DNA from: Granulicella cerasi
GTDB taxonomy: Bacteria; Acidobacteriota; Terriglobia; Terriglobales; Acidobacteriaceae
Length of the DNA stretch: 64,000 bases
Assembly: GCF_025685575.1 (NCBI RefSeq)
Contig: NZ_JAGSYD010000001.1
Span: forward strand, 561,852-625,851
Direction of reading: 5' to 3'
Below, one piece after another: positions 7,705-16,347 of this stretch (position 1 is its first letter; the number at the start of each line of letters is the position of its first letter). The position numbers were made by a program, and so were the translations under genes. A model generated the notes under the pieces. It ran no database searches, was not told where the DNA came from, and saw only the letters and a list, made by a program, of their open reading frames with translations.

Positions 7705-9168
7705 TCAACCCACCATCTCCGCCCGCACACAAAGCCCCAACGCCATCGCCATCACCAGGTCATCATGCCTGCCCGCCGCAGCGCCCATGCGACCACCCTC
7801 GCTCACCACAAAGCTCCTGCATTCGCGCAACAACCGCTCACTCATCACCGCCTCAGCACGCTCACCGAGCCAGGCATCCAGTCGCGCTATCATCTCCGGC
7901 TTCGAGGCCGAGGTCGTCAACCACCCGGCCTCGCCACGCAGTCTGTACAGCCGCCCATACCGCTCCTGCGTTTCGAGATACGCAATCACCGCCGCGCCAT
8001 GATTGTTCCGCTCGACCGCCACCAGGGCCTCGCCATACTCGCGCGCCAGCGCCGCCACCACCCGTGCCAACTCCGCCGGCCGCAACCGCTCCTGCAACTC
8101 CGCACACTGCATCCCCGTTGCGATATCCAATACCTGTACCGCAGCAAAGTCGCCTTCACCCACGCCACCAGCGGTATCCACCGCCACCAGATACTGCCGC
8201 CCCGCACGCGCTGGCAACCACACACGCAACGCTCCACCACGTCGCACAGCAGCGGCCCCGGGCGTATCACGCAACCTGGCCTCAATCGCCTCCACCGCAA
8301 AGCAACAAGCCCCGGTCGCACGGAAGCAGCTCTCCGCATCTTCGGCAAACTCTTGCGCCCGCAGCGCACGAAAGTTCTTCTCCAGCCCACGCCGAAACCC
8401 GATCTGCTCCGCGCTCAACCCATGCGCCCGCACCAGCGCCAACTCCTCCGCACTCATCGCCTGCACATCAACCGCCGCGCCCACATAAGCTCGCTCCATC
8501 CACCACGGCATAAAGTGCCGCACCGCATCACCACTCATCCACTCTTCGTAGAACGCCCCATACGCACCCTGCGGCGTACTCTCCAACACGCTCTGCCCCT
8601 CCGGCGCCAACGCCGCGCGCAGACCCGCAAGCGTCTCCGTCGCATCGCCAGGCCATCGCCCTACCTCGCTGCAATGCAGCATCTGCAAACTCAGCCCGCG
8701 CCCCGCATTCGCCTCGGCCGCACTCGCAATGCGCAGCTCACTCCCAAGCTCCGCAAACACCATCTGCGCGCTATTGCTCCGCTCCAGCCGCAACGCACCC
8801 TCGCGCATCTCCAGCGGGAGAACTCCCCACATCCTGCGCGTCATCGCGAACAAACTCTCCGCCGCATCGCGCGTATGCGCCACCTCGAGCACCATCACGC
8901 CCGGGTGCGTTATCGCAAAGAGCAGACACTGCGCTGCCGCCCACGTCGTCATCCCCATCTGCCGGGCCTTCAGCACGATATTGTGTTGTCCACGTCGCTG
9001 CTCATACGCACGCTGCGCCGTGTTCGCCTCCAGCGCAATCATTCTCCCGCGACGATCGCGCACGCGCACCCAGCGCTGCGCCACTTTCATCGCATAGCCG
9101 CGTTCCTGCTCCATGCGACGGCCCATCTCCAGCAGATACTCCACATCCGTCCGCCGCTTCTTCGGCAC
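7705..9168 (-). CDS. terL: Phage terminase large subunit
   Basis: This 487-residue DNA-packaging motor carries an N-terminal ATPase and a C-terminal nuclease. The ATPase P-loop equivalent is KARQMGMTTW. A Walker-B-like segment reads LHCSEVGRWP, followed by the coupling motif ESTPQG. The nuclease acidic residues appear in LVAVDTAGGVGEGD, VAVERNNHG and HDDLVMAMAL. The GTG at 9168 was chosen because GAGGAG lies 4 nt upstream and the longer open frame runs antisense-like into the terminator and tail-fibre gene. A separate small subunit is not recognised; 15162-15449 is a weak candidate. Confidence 0.9.
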   Translation of the reverse strand: MPKKRRTDVEYLLEMGRRMEQERGYAMKVAQRWVRVRDRRGRMIALEANTAQRAYEQRRGQHNIVLKARQMGMTTWAAAQCLLFAITHPGVMVLEVAHTRDAAESLFAMTRRMWGVLPLEMREGALRLERSNSAQMVFAELGSELRIASAAEANAGRGLSLQMLHCSEVGRWPGDATETLAGLRAALAPEGQSVLESTPQGAYGAFYEEWMSGDAVRHFMPWWMERAYVGAAVDVQAMSAEELALVRAHGLSAEQIGFRRGLEKNFRALRAQEFAEDAESCFRATGACCFAVEAIEARLRDTPGAAAVRRGGALRVWLPARAGRQYLVAVDTAGGVGEGDFAAVQVLDIATGMQCAELQERLRPAELARVVAALAREYGEALVAVERNNHGAAVIAYLETQERYGRLYRLRGEAGWLTTSASKPEMIARLDAWLGERAEAVMSERLLRECRSFVVSEGGRMGAAAGRHDDLVMAMALGLCVRAEMVG

Positions 9169-9184
9169 TTCACTCCTCACCTGC

Positions 9185-9223
9185 AAAAATGCGGCGCCCG
9201 AACATCTCCTCCGAGCGCCGCAT
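9185..9223 (-). terminator. Terminator after the tail-fibre-like gene
   Basis: A 12-bp stem (9189-9200 with 9212-9223, one G-T pair) and an 11-nt loop are followed by T5 on the minus strand. It lies between the tail-fibre stop at 9234 and the terminase start at 9168. Confidence 0.85.
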
Positions 9224-9233
9224 GGTCTCTTCC

Positions 9234-12200
9234 CTAGTTCGCGCTCAGCAGGGCAATCGTCATCTCTGCCGCCTGAATGCTGAACGCCGTGCCATCGACA
9301 TACCCATACATCTGCAGATGGTCGCCAGCATTCAAGTGCACCGTGCGCACGTTCTGCGCGCCGTTGCGCGTCGCGGCCGGCGTCGTGAACCAAAGGAACG
9401 AAGGCACATCCGCCACTGCCACCGCAGCGCCCACGCCATAGTTCACGCCACTCGTACTGCTGTCCGCAAAACGCAGCGTCGTCACTACCTGGTACGTTCC
9501 CGTCACCGGCACGACATAAACGTTGTTCGTCGCGTCCCACGCGCCGCTCGTGTCCGTCGTCACGCTCGGCAACAGAATCTTGAAGAAACTGCTGTTCGTC
9601 GTCGCCTGTGCACCGTAGTTCGTCGAGTACGTCATGTCCGCAAACACCACGTTCGACGCGCTTCCGCCGATCGGTACTGACCACGTTCCATCCTCGCGCA
9701 GATAGCGCGTCGCACCCGCGCTGGCTCCAGGATCCGGCACCGCACCCACCGCATGAGTCGCACCGCTCGGTCCAAACACCGGCAGACGCGCCGCTGCAAT
9801 CGTGCCCGTCGTAATCGCACTCGCGCTCACACCGCCGTTGATGCTCGTGGCATTCAGCGTTGTTACGTTCATCGTCTGCGCATTCACCGTCGTCGTCGTG
9901 AAGCCATTCACTCCCAGCGACGCCGCACCACCCGCAATGTTGAACTCCAGCTCGCGCGTCTGCGGTGCAAAGGTGATCGCGTCCGTCGTCGCGCCACTCG
10001 CGCTATCCATCAGCATCAGCGCATACGTCGAGTTCCACTTGCTGCACCCATGCAGATTGCAGCCCACATGCAGCGCCGCGCTTTCGCCCGCTTCCACATC
10101 CATCGCATACTTCCACGGGCCATTCACGCCCACACCGGCCGATGGCAGCAGATGCGTTCCGCCTTCGCCGCGATACTCCGTCGCCGCATTGGCATTCGTG
10201 GCGTTGAAGCCCTCCGTGCCCGGACCGACATTGCCGCTGTAGGTCAACCCGCGCGACGAGTTACCGCTACGCTGCGGCAGATAACGCGTCACCACCTCAT
10301 AGCTCGGCTTCACGTCTGCCTGAAAGTAATGCGGCTCTTCCACCGTATCGCCCGCAGCCCAGTTCACCGTATTCGCAGCCAGCGTAAACGCACCGTCGAT
10401 CGCACGCGTGCCGGCGTTCATCACGCTCAGCACCTCGGCCATCGGATAGAGCGCGTAGCTCCCGGTCAGCACACTTACCGTGCCTCCGCTCGTCGTCGTG
10501 TCCGCACCTGTACTGGTGAACTGCAACTTGTTCGAAGCGGTCGAGGTCATCGTGAACGTTCCGTTGAAGCTCGGATCGCTCGCTCCACTCAGTGTCACAG
10601 CCATGCCGCTCAAGTCGCGGGCATCACCGCTCACCGTCGCCGTCGCCACATTGCTCGAACGCACAATCGACGTCACCGCGAACGACTCATTCAGATACCC
10701 GCCCGTCGTTTGCATGCGACCGATGACTGAAGTCTGTCCGCCTGCATACAGAAGCTCCGTTGCACTCGTTGAGCCCAGCACCGGAAACACCTGTTTCAAC
10801 ACACCCACCGTGTCCACCTTGGACTCGATGCCGTATCCGCACAGGCCACCTACCGCAATCGTCGCGCCGCTCTGATGCGGCTTGTTCAGCGTCAACTGCA
10901 CATGCGTTCCATCGACTACGTGGAACGCTGCAGTCTCGAACTGCTCATCCAGCCCTTGAACAACATCGTCCGCCACACAAGCCACACCGTTCGTGCTCGG
11001 CAACGCCGCCGTATTCGTCGCAAAGTAACTCGCTACACCGCTCGTCGCAATCGGCAGCGTCACCGTGCCTGGAGCCACATTCGTCGCTTGTGGATTCGCA
11101 GCCGCAGCCGTTGCCAGAAACACGCTCACCGGAAAGCTCGACCCGCTGAAATCCGCGAGCCCATGCGTCGTCACCGTACCCGAGATCAGCTGCCCCACCG
11201 AGATCACCTTTGCCGGGTTCGTGTCGATCAGGTAGCGGCCTTCGCCCTGCGTGCCACCATCCGCCACCACAGTCGTCGTAAGGCTCGTCGAGCCCGGCGT
11301 ACATCCACTCGCACAAGTCGCGCGGAAGAGATGTGTATCTTCATACGTCAGCCAGTCGAACATATGCGAGCCTTCATCGCTCGCATCTCGAGCGCCACCA
11401 GACGCATTCAGCGAGAACGACTCCACAATGCAATCACCCACCGCATAGCAGTTCGCCGCCGAGCTCGTGTTCAAATGCTGACCCAGCGTGTAGTAGTTCC
11501 CGGTCAGCGACTGTGCCGTATACGTCGATTTGAAGTAAGGCACGCTGCCGCCATTCGCCAGCGCCGTATTGCTGCCGCCCGACAACGCATCGATCTCCGC
11601 GCTCTCTGCCGCCACATAGAGATTGCCGCCATACGTCGCCGCGGGCTGCGTCGATTGCACACGCTGCGTGCTCGCAATCGCATCATCGCTCGACGGTGAA
11701 TGCGGATCGAGATACAGGTGATACTCCGCAGCCCCACGTTCGTCCTTCAAGTGCTCATGCGTACTGGTGCTCGCGACCGCCGTCACACCCGTGCCGCTAT
11801 AGTTGGCATCGATCACCACGCTGCACTTTCCCGCCACACACTCCGGGCTCGCCTGCGCCGCTGCCACTCCATCCGTCGAAGGCGAAGCCACAAACCCCGA
11901 CGCATACAGCTCGCCGTTCAAGCGATTCACTTGCAGCTCTGTATTGTCCGGCTGCGACACCACCTGCGTTGCACTCGGCAGCAGCGCCACCTTGCCGTTG
12001 ATACCCGCAGCCACCGCCGTCACATTCGTGTCCACATAGTTCTTGTCCGCCGCCTGCGTCGCTGTCACCGGATCACCCGGCAACACCAGCGGCCCACTCA
12101 TCGTGTCGCCCGCCTTCAACACATACGGCGAGCTGTCCAGGGGAATCGCACCAATCTGCGCCTGCGCGATCTGCGTGTCCACATACTGCTTGCTCACCGT

Positions 12201-12617
12201 CTGCATCGCCACGCTCGCGGGCAAGACCTGATTGCGTACCCCCGCAATCTTCGCCGCGCCGCCACCCGGCACAGTCACCGGAATCACCCAATACTCCTTG
12301 CTCACTGTGCCGTCGGTCAGGTGATACACCACCGTGTAATAGTTCCCCATCGGCGTCGCACCTGCGTTCGGCGCCAGTGCCACACGCAGGCCACCCTGCG
12401 CATCCAGCGTCACCGTCTTCACGCCCGCTGGCACGCTCACGCCGTTCGCCATCGTGAACGCATTCCACGAGATCAACACCGTACCCTGCGCCGCCGTTCC
12501 ATCCGCGCGATACACCGTATCGCTCACCGCCGTCGTCGTTACCTGTGCCGTCGCCAGACTCGCCCACATCAGCGCAAACGCCAGCAGCGCAGACCACCGC
12601 TTCCATCCACTCTTCAT
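9234..12617 (-). CDS. Secreted tail-fibre-like protein with C1q-like C-terminus
   Basis: This 1127-residue, Ser/Thr/Gly/Ala-rich protein opens with a clear Sec signal peptide (KSGWKRW, a hydrophobic stretch, then ATAQ). Residues of about 130-200 carry the phage-fibre type segment KAGDTMSGPLVLPGDP followed by ADKNYVDTNV. A long beta-rich middle resembles a fibre or parallel beta-helix. The last 110 residues look like a C1q/TNF-type jelly roll (VPVTGTYQVVTTLRF, then VHLNAGDHLQMYGY). Such ends trimerise or bind ligands. A signal peptide is not expected on a phage virion protein, so it may be a cell-surface protein derived from a fibre. The ATG at 12617 has GGAGGGG just upstream. Confidence 0.65.
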   Translation of the reverse strand: MKSGWKRWSALLAFALMWASLATAQVTTTAVSDTVYRADGTAAQGTVLISWNAFTMANGVSVPAGVKTVTLDAQGGLRVALAPNAGATPMGNYYTVVYHLTDGTVSKEYWVIPVTVPGGGAAKIAGVRNQVLPASVAMQTVSKQYVDTQIAQAQIGAIPLDSSPYVLKAGDTMSGPLVLPGDPVTATQAADKNYVDTNVTAVAAGINGKVALLPSATQVVSQPDNTELQVNRLNGELYASGFVASPSTDGVAAAQASPECVAGKCSVVIDANYSGTGVTAVASTSTHEHLKDERGAAEYHLYLDPHSPSSDDAIASTQRVQSTQPAATYGGNLYVAAESAEIDALSGGSNTALANGGSVPYFKSTYTAQSLTGNYYTLGQHLNTSSAANCYAVGDCIVESFSLNASGGARDASDEGSHMFDWLTYEDTHLFRATCASGCTPGSTSLTTTVVADGGTQGEGRYLIDTNPAKVISVGQLISGTVTTHGLADFSGSSFPVSVFLATAAAANPQATNVAPGTVTLPIATSGVASYFATNTAALPSTNGVACVADDVVQGLDEQFETAAFHVVDGTHVQLTLNKPHQSGATIAVGGLCGYGIESKVDTVGVLKQVFPVLGSTSATELLYAGGQTSVIGRMQTTGGYLNESFAVTSIVRSSNVATATVSGDARDLSGMAVTLSGASDPSFNGTFTMTSTASNKLQFTSTGADTTTSGGTVSVLTGSYALYPMAEVLSVMNAGTRAIDGAFTLAANTVNWAAGDTVEEPHYFQADVKPSYEVVTRYLPQRSGNSSRGLTYSGNVGPGTEGFNATNANAATEYRGEGGTHLLPSAGVGVNGPWKYAMDVEAGESAALHVGCNLHGCSKWNSTYALMLMDSASGATTDAITFAPQTRELEFNIAGGAASLGVNGFTTTTVNAQTMNVTTLNATSINGGVSASAITTGTIAAARLPVFGPSGATHAVGAVPDPGASAGATRYLREDGTWSVPIGGSASNVVFADMTYSTNYGAQATTNSSFFKILLPSVTTDTSGAWDATNNVYVVPVTGTYQVVTTLRFADSSTSGVNYGVGAAVAVADVPSFLWFTTPAATRNGAQNVRTVHLNAGDHLQMYGYVDGTAFSIQAAEMTIALLSAN

Positions 12618-12685
12618 CGCCCCTCCATTTCGCATATCTCTCCCTTGCGCGCCCACCCACGCGCAGCTTTGCTACCATCGACCTC

Positions 12686-12886
12686 ATGGAACACAACAAC
12701 GCCTATCGCAGCAGCCAGGACATCGCACTCGACCTGCTCAAGTTCGTCGCAGCACACGCCAACGTGGGCCGCACCGCTTCCGCCTCGACCCCCGGCTTCG
12801 CCCCCGGCTCCGCCGCCAAGAACGAGGACCAGGTCGACTCCCTCCTCGCTCTCTACGCGCGCTGCCGCGAAGCCGTCGAAAAGTAA
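12686..12886 (+). CDS. Short hypothetical protein
   Basis: This 66-residue protein starts MEHNNAYRSSQDIALDLLKF and ends VDSLLALYARCREAVEK. It is helical with a Ser/Pro/Gly linker in the middle and has no membrane segment. No strong ribosome site lies before the ATG. Its codon use resembles its neighbours and it lies divergently from the tail-fibre-like gene. A palindromic repeat follows it. I do not recognise a family; the even spread of hydrophobic residues supports a real gene. Confidence 0.55.
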   Translation: MEHNNAYRSSQDIALDLLKFVAAHANVGRTASASTPGFAPGSAAKNEDQVDSLLALYARCREAVEK

Positions 12887-12901
12887 GCCCTCCACAAACC
12901 A

Positions 12902-12943
12902 AGTGCCCCAGGTCTCGCGTCTGAGACCTGGGTTCGCAGGATG
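12902..12943 (+). repeat. CCAGGTCTCGC palindromic repeat, copy A
   Basis: The element contains the inverted pair CCAGGTCTC and GAGACCTGG with a short loop, preceded by GTGCC and followed by GTTCGCAGGA. Related copies are at 17495-17529, 25971-26010 and (reversed) 57331-57366. All lie beyond the 3' end of a gene, so they may act as terminators. Confidence 0.75.
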
Positions 12944-13077
12944 CACGCGCGTAGAGCCACCCATACGCCGCGCGACCTGCACCCGCGCCTCCACGTCGTT
13001 TCGTCGTTCATCGCCGCAGGGCAGATGCGTCTCCACCGCCTCTACGGCGTACGGGGAGACCCACGTAAACTGAATCC

Positions 13078-14106
13078 GTGGAAACGAATCACCGCACACG
13101 CATCGCCGTCATCGGGGCAGGGGCCTTCGGCCGCAACCATCTCCGCGTCTACCGCGAACTCGAAGCCTCCACCGACGTCCAGCTCACCGCCGTCGTCGAC
13201 GCTTCGCCCGAGATCCGCACCGCCGCCGCTGCGCAATACAGCATCCCGGCCTTCGCCACCGTCGAAGAACTTCTCGCCGCGCGGCTGGACCTGGACGCCG
13301 CCAGCGTCTGCGTGCCCACCATCCATCACGCCGCCGTCGCGCAGCAGCTCCTCGCCGCCGGCCTCGATGTCCTCATCGAAAAACCCTTCGCCGCCACTCT
13401 CGAAGAAGCCGAGCAAACCCTCGCCATCGCCCGCGCACACGATCGCATCGTGCAGATCGGCCATCTCGAGCGCTTCAACCCTGCGGTCACCGCAACCCTC
13501 GAAAATCTCACGCAGCCCATGTTCTTCGAGGCCCACCGCCTCAGCCTCTTCACCCCGCGCTCGCTCGACGTCGATGTCGTTCTCGACCTCATGATCCACG
13601 ACCTCGACATCGTCCTCGCCCTCGCGCGCTCAGAAGTCGCCAGCGTCCACGCCACCGGCATCCCCATCCTGTCGCGCAAAACCGACATCGCCAACGTCCG
13701 CGTCGAGTTCCACTCCGGCGCCGTCGCCAACTTCACGGCCTCCCGCGTCTCCACCGAGCAGGTCCGCAAGCTGCGCCTCTTCCAGCCGCATCAATATCTC
13801 TCGCTCGACTTCGCCCGCCAGGAACTCCTCACCATCTCCGTGGACCCCGCGCTCGCCGAACAAATCTCCAACGGCTACCGCCCCCCAGCAACCGTTCCGG
13901 CGAACCACCCCACCACCGGCTTCGACCTGCAGAAGCTCGACCTCCCCCGCGCCGAACCTCTGCGCCTCGAGCTCGAAGACTTCCTCGCCAGCATCCGCAC
14001 GCGCCAGCAACCTCGCGTCCCCGGCGAAGCCGGCTTAGCCGCCCTCGCGCTCGCCCTCCGCATCAACGCTGAAATTGCCGCCCACCATCAGCGCGCCGGC
14101 CTCTAA
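13078..14106 (+). CDS. Gfo/Idh/MocA family oxidoreductase
   Basis: This 342-residue, NAD(P)-dependent sugar oxidoreductase has the dinucleotide loop GAGAFGRNH near the N-terminus, followed by the family's VCVPT and LIEKPFA segments (about residues 80-105) and the C-terminal beta-sheet domain with HDLDIVLAL. The GTG start gives METNHRTRIAVIG. The substrate cannot be told from sequence. It is on the strand opposite to the phage-like genes and looks like an ordinary cellular gene enclosed by them. A bidirectional-type terminator follows at 14133-14167. Confidence 0.85.
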   Translation: METNHRTRIAVIGAGAFGRNHLRVYRELEASTDVQLTAVVDASPEIRTAAAAQYSIPAFATVEELLAARLDLDAASVCVPTIHHAAVAQQLLAAGLDVLIEKPFAATLEEAEQTLAIARAHDRIVQIGHLERFNPAVTATLENLTQPMFFEAHRLSLFTPRSLDVDVVLDLMIHDLDIVLALARSEVASVHATGIPILSRKTDIANVRVEFHSGAVANFTASRVSTEQVRKLRLFQPHQYLSLDFARQELLTISVDPALAEQISNGYRPPATVPANHPTTGFDLQKLDLPRAEPLRLELEDFLASIRTRQQPRVPGEAGLAALALALRINAEIAAHHQRAGL

Positions 14107-14132
14107 CCTGGGTTCGGAATCACCCCACCCGA

Positions 14133-14167
14133 AAACAAAAAGGCGGTCGGGATATCCCAACCGCCTT
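14133..14167 (-). terminator. Terminator for the LolA-like gene
   Basis: A 12-bp stem (14140-14151 with 14156-14167, one G-T pair) and an ATAT loop are followed by TTTTTGTTTT on the minus strand. It lies between two convergent genes and could also stop plus-strand transcription. Confidence 0.85.
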
Positions 14168-14207
14168 ACTCAAACTCAAGACTCGAAACTCACAACTCAA
14201 ACCAAAC
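14168..14207. repeat. Intergenic word repeat (GAGT type)
   Basis: ACTCAAACTCAAGACTCG-like tandem words directly follow the stop of the LolA-like gene. They are the same family as the copy at 4797-4840. Confidence 0.5.
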
Positions 14208-15104
14208 CTACTTCAACTCCTGCACCGTCACCGTCGGCGGAGGCTTCAGTTCAAACTGATCATCCTCCAGCTCGCCATTGATGGTCATCTTCGTGATCTC
14301 CACCTTCAGCGAATACTGGTCCAACGGCCGCTGCATCGTGATCACCGACGGAAACTGCACGTTATTGAACGTCTTGTACTTCTCATACGTCGCCGACGTC
14401 ACCACGCGCCCTTGCTCGTCATAGATGTCCTGCTGAAACGGCAGCATATCCACGCGGCTGATGTGCAGCACACGCACCGTGCGCAGCACGTTGCCTGACT
14501 TCACCTTCGAAATCGTCAGGTCATAGTCAGGCTCTTCCATCGACACCCGCTTCTTGTCCGGCAACGGCACAATGCGCGTGGACTCGTTCAAGCTCACAAA
14601 CTCATCTGCAGCCACGCCCGGCACCAGCAACGAATCGAAGAACACTCCCGGCCGCAAGTTCTCCAGCCCATTCTTCGACGGCGTCGTCACCGTGTTCGAC
14701 CCATGCATCCACGCATCGCCATGTCCGGCCGTCGCATGCACCAGCGTGAACATCTTTCCGTCCGACACCATATCCAGCGCACGCGACCCCAGCACCGGCA
14801 ACTGCAGAATCACCCGCAGATCGTTCGGCTTGCGCACAAAGATGTACCCGCGGAACGAGGTGTACGTCACCACCTTGCCCGTCTTGCCACCGCCTTGGCT
14901 GGCCGTAATCAGCACACTCGCGTTCAGCGTCTTGATCGACGCATCCCGCGCAGACGTATCCTTCTCGATCTGGTCTACAGAGGTCGAGTGATATATGTCC
15001 GGAGCCATCGTCTTCTGCACCAGCTTCGTTGTCTGGTAGCAGCTCTTCGGTATGCCCAGAATGGCGAAAGCCGCCACCAACGATACTGTGCGAAATCCCA
15101 TCAT
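14208..15104 (-). CDS. LolA-like periplasmic lipoprotein-handling protein (DUF4292-like)
   Basis: This protein of about 298 residues has a hydrophobic N-terminal export signal (FRTVSLVAAFAILGI) and an export-site Cys in PKSCYQTT that does not match a standard lipobox. The rest is beta-rich, with SVLITASQG, a FRGYIFVRKPNDLRVILQLP segment and a DMVSDGKMFTLVH segment. This resembles LolA/LolB and DUF4292 proteins, which bind lipids on the inner side of the outer membrane. The start is uncertain: ATG at 15104 or 15101, or a TTG at 15119, none with a clear ribosome site. It looks cellular rather than phage-derived. Confidence 0.7.
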   Translation of the reverse strand: MMGFRTVSLVAAFAILGIPKSCYQTTKLVQKTMAPDIYHSTSVDQIEKDTSARDASIKTLNASVLITASQGGGKTGKVVTYTSFRGYIFVRKPNDLRVILQLPVLGSRALDMVSDGKMFTLVHATAGHGDAWMHGSNTVTTPSKNGLENLRPGVFFDSLLVPGVAADEFVSLNESTRIVPLPDKKRVSMEEPDYDLTISKVKSGNVLRTVRVLHISRVDMLPFQQDIYDEQGRVVTSATYEKYKTFNNVQFPSVITMQRPLDQYSLKVEITKMTINGELEDDQFELKPPPTVTVQELK

Positions 15105-15161
15105 CGATTCAAGGAACAAGTATATCGACGCCCGAGCACCCTTTGCCGATTCATCTCTTTT

Positions 15162-15449
15162 TCAACCGCCCCGCTCTAACTCTTCAAACAGCCGCTGCGC
15201 CGCACCCTTGCCTCGCCGCTTGCCCTGTGCCTCGTTCTCCTGCAACAACTCCGTCGCCAGCTTCACATGCTGACAGCTCCCGCTCTTCGCCGCGTTCAGA
15301 AATCCCTCCAGCACCGACGGAAAGTGCTCCGCCAGTGTTTTCCGCATGAACTTCCCACATTGCGAAGGTCGCAGCGGTCGCTCCGGGGCCTTCACCTCGA
15401 CCCTCTTCTCCGCCGCCTTCGGTTGCCCTACCGCCTTCTTAGCCCCCAT
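15162..15449 (-). CDS. Short basic hypothetical protein
   Basis: This 95-residue protein has a Lys/Pro-rich N-terminus (about 1-30) and then a helical part (GKFMRKTLAEHFPSVLEGFL, later HVKLATELLQ). The charge pattern and size could fit a terminase small subunit or a DNA-binding protein, but I see no decisive motif. The ATG at 15449 has GGTGG just upstream, directly after a terminator-like hairpin. It lies between the sigma-like gene and the LolA-like gene, all on the minus strand. Confidence 0.55.
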   Translation of the reverse strand: MGAKKAVGQPKAAEKRVEVKAPERPLRPSQCGKFMRKTLAEHFPSVLEGFLNAAKSGSCQHVKLATELLQENEAQGKRRGKGAAQRLFEELERGG

Positions 15450-15460
15450 TCCCACCACCC

Positions 15461-15496
15461 AAAACAAAAGCGGCAGTCCCTGTCGGGCCGCCGCTT
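15461..15496 (-). terminator. Hairpin with T-rich tail before the 95-residue gene
   Basis: An interrupted stem (AAGCGGC at 15468-15474 with GCCGCTT at 15490-15496, plus inner pairs) is followed by TTTTGTTTT on the minus strand and then by the next ribosome site. Confidence 0.65.
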
Positions 15497-15618
15497 CCTC
15501 ACTTACCTATCCAGAATACCAACCTCACCAGAAAAACTACGCAAACAAAATATCCCTGCCTATCTCCCGCAAATCCAGCACGTTACGGCTTTGCCCCCCA
15601 GCCGTCACCCCTTGACAG

Positions 15619-15680
15619 CGAAACTCACCACTCACCACTCGTCACTCAAAACTCAATCCCAAACCGAAAGCTACCTGCAC
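15619..15680. repeat. Intergenic word repeat (GAGT and CAGCT types)
   Basis: ACTCACCACTC-like tandem words at 15619-15660 are followed by a short CGAAAGCTACCTGC part. The composite layout matches 2281-2372, 3318-3396 and 7621-7700. Confidence 0.5.
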
Positions 15681-15683
15681 CCT

Positions 15684-15712
15684 AAAAAAACGGCGAGGCC
15701 GAAGCCCCGCCG
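15684..15712 (-). terminator. Terminator of the sigma-like gene
   Basis: A 9-bp stem (15691-15699 with 15704-15712, one G-T pair) with a TTCG loop is followed by T7 on the minus strand, 18 nt after the stop codon of the sigma-like gene. Confidence 0.9.
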
Positions 15713-15729
15713 CAAGAACCACCGCGCGT

Positions 15730-16347
15730 CTACGCCCGCCCATGCATCGGCTCGAGCATCTTCGCCGCCAGCAGCATCCCGGTCAGCCGGTCGATCGCCT
15801 TGCCATACTTCGACACCACCGTCCGCAGACTCACACCCAGCATCCCCGCCGCTTCGCCGTGCGTATACTCCTGCAGCGCGATCCGCTTGATCAGTTCCTG
15901 CTCCTCGCCTGTCAGCTTCGCCAGGCAGCGCTCCATGTCAAAGCAGAAGATGATGACGTCCTCGAAGCTCTTCACCCGATAGCTCGTCACCTTGCTCCGA
16001 AACAGCTCCCGACCCAGCAGACTCGGCACGCGGCCCGACTCCATTGCCATTCGCAGATAGCGGCGCAACATCGCCTCCGTGTACTTGCGATAGAACGCCA
16101 GTTCCGGCTTCGGAGCCTCAGCGGGCTTGGCCGTCTCAACGGGCGCTGCCGCAAGCTCGCCCACAGCCCACATCCGCGGCACCACCACCACGCGCCCCGT
16201 TGATCCCTCGCGCAACACCTGCTCACCCATCACACGCTGCTGCGCCGGAAACATCACCACATTCGACTTCTTCGCCATCATCACCGTCTGCTCCTTCTCA
16301 TCGTTCATCTTCGTCATCGCCGTCGCCGTCAGAGTCATCGCCCTCAT
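15730..16347 (-). CDS. Sigma-region-4-like HTH regulator
   Basis: This 205-residue protein has a basic N-terminal part (residues about 1-75) and a C-terminal half resembling sigma-70 region 4: KLTGEEQELIKRIALQEYTHGEAAGMLGVSLRTVVSKYGKA, in which EAAGMLGVSLRTV is the helix-turn-helix. It lacks a region 2, so it is probably an activator or phage-type late-gene regulator rather than a full sigma factor. The ATG at 16347 overlaps the stop of the upstream zinc-ribbon gene as ATGA, with GAAGGGG upstream. It is first in line ahead of the phage-like genes, which suggests a control role. Confidence 0.7.
   Translation of the reverse strand: MRAMTLTATAMTKMNDEKEQTVMMAKKSNVVMFPAQQRVMGEQVLREGSTGRVVVVPRMWAVGELAAAPVETAKPAEAPKPELAFYRKYTEAMLRRYLRMAMESGRVPSLLGRELFRSKVTSYRVKSFEDVIIFCFDMERCLAKLTGEEQELIKRIALQEYTHGEAAGMLGVSLRTVVSKYGKAIDRLTGMLLAAKMLEPMHGRA

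Noticed and set aside
2281-15680. Repeated spacer words as a CRISPR-like array
   Set aside because: Repeats are degenerate, lie in separate spacers between genes and have no regular repeat-spacer pattern or cas genes.
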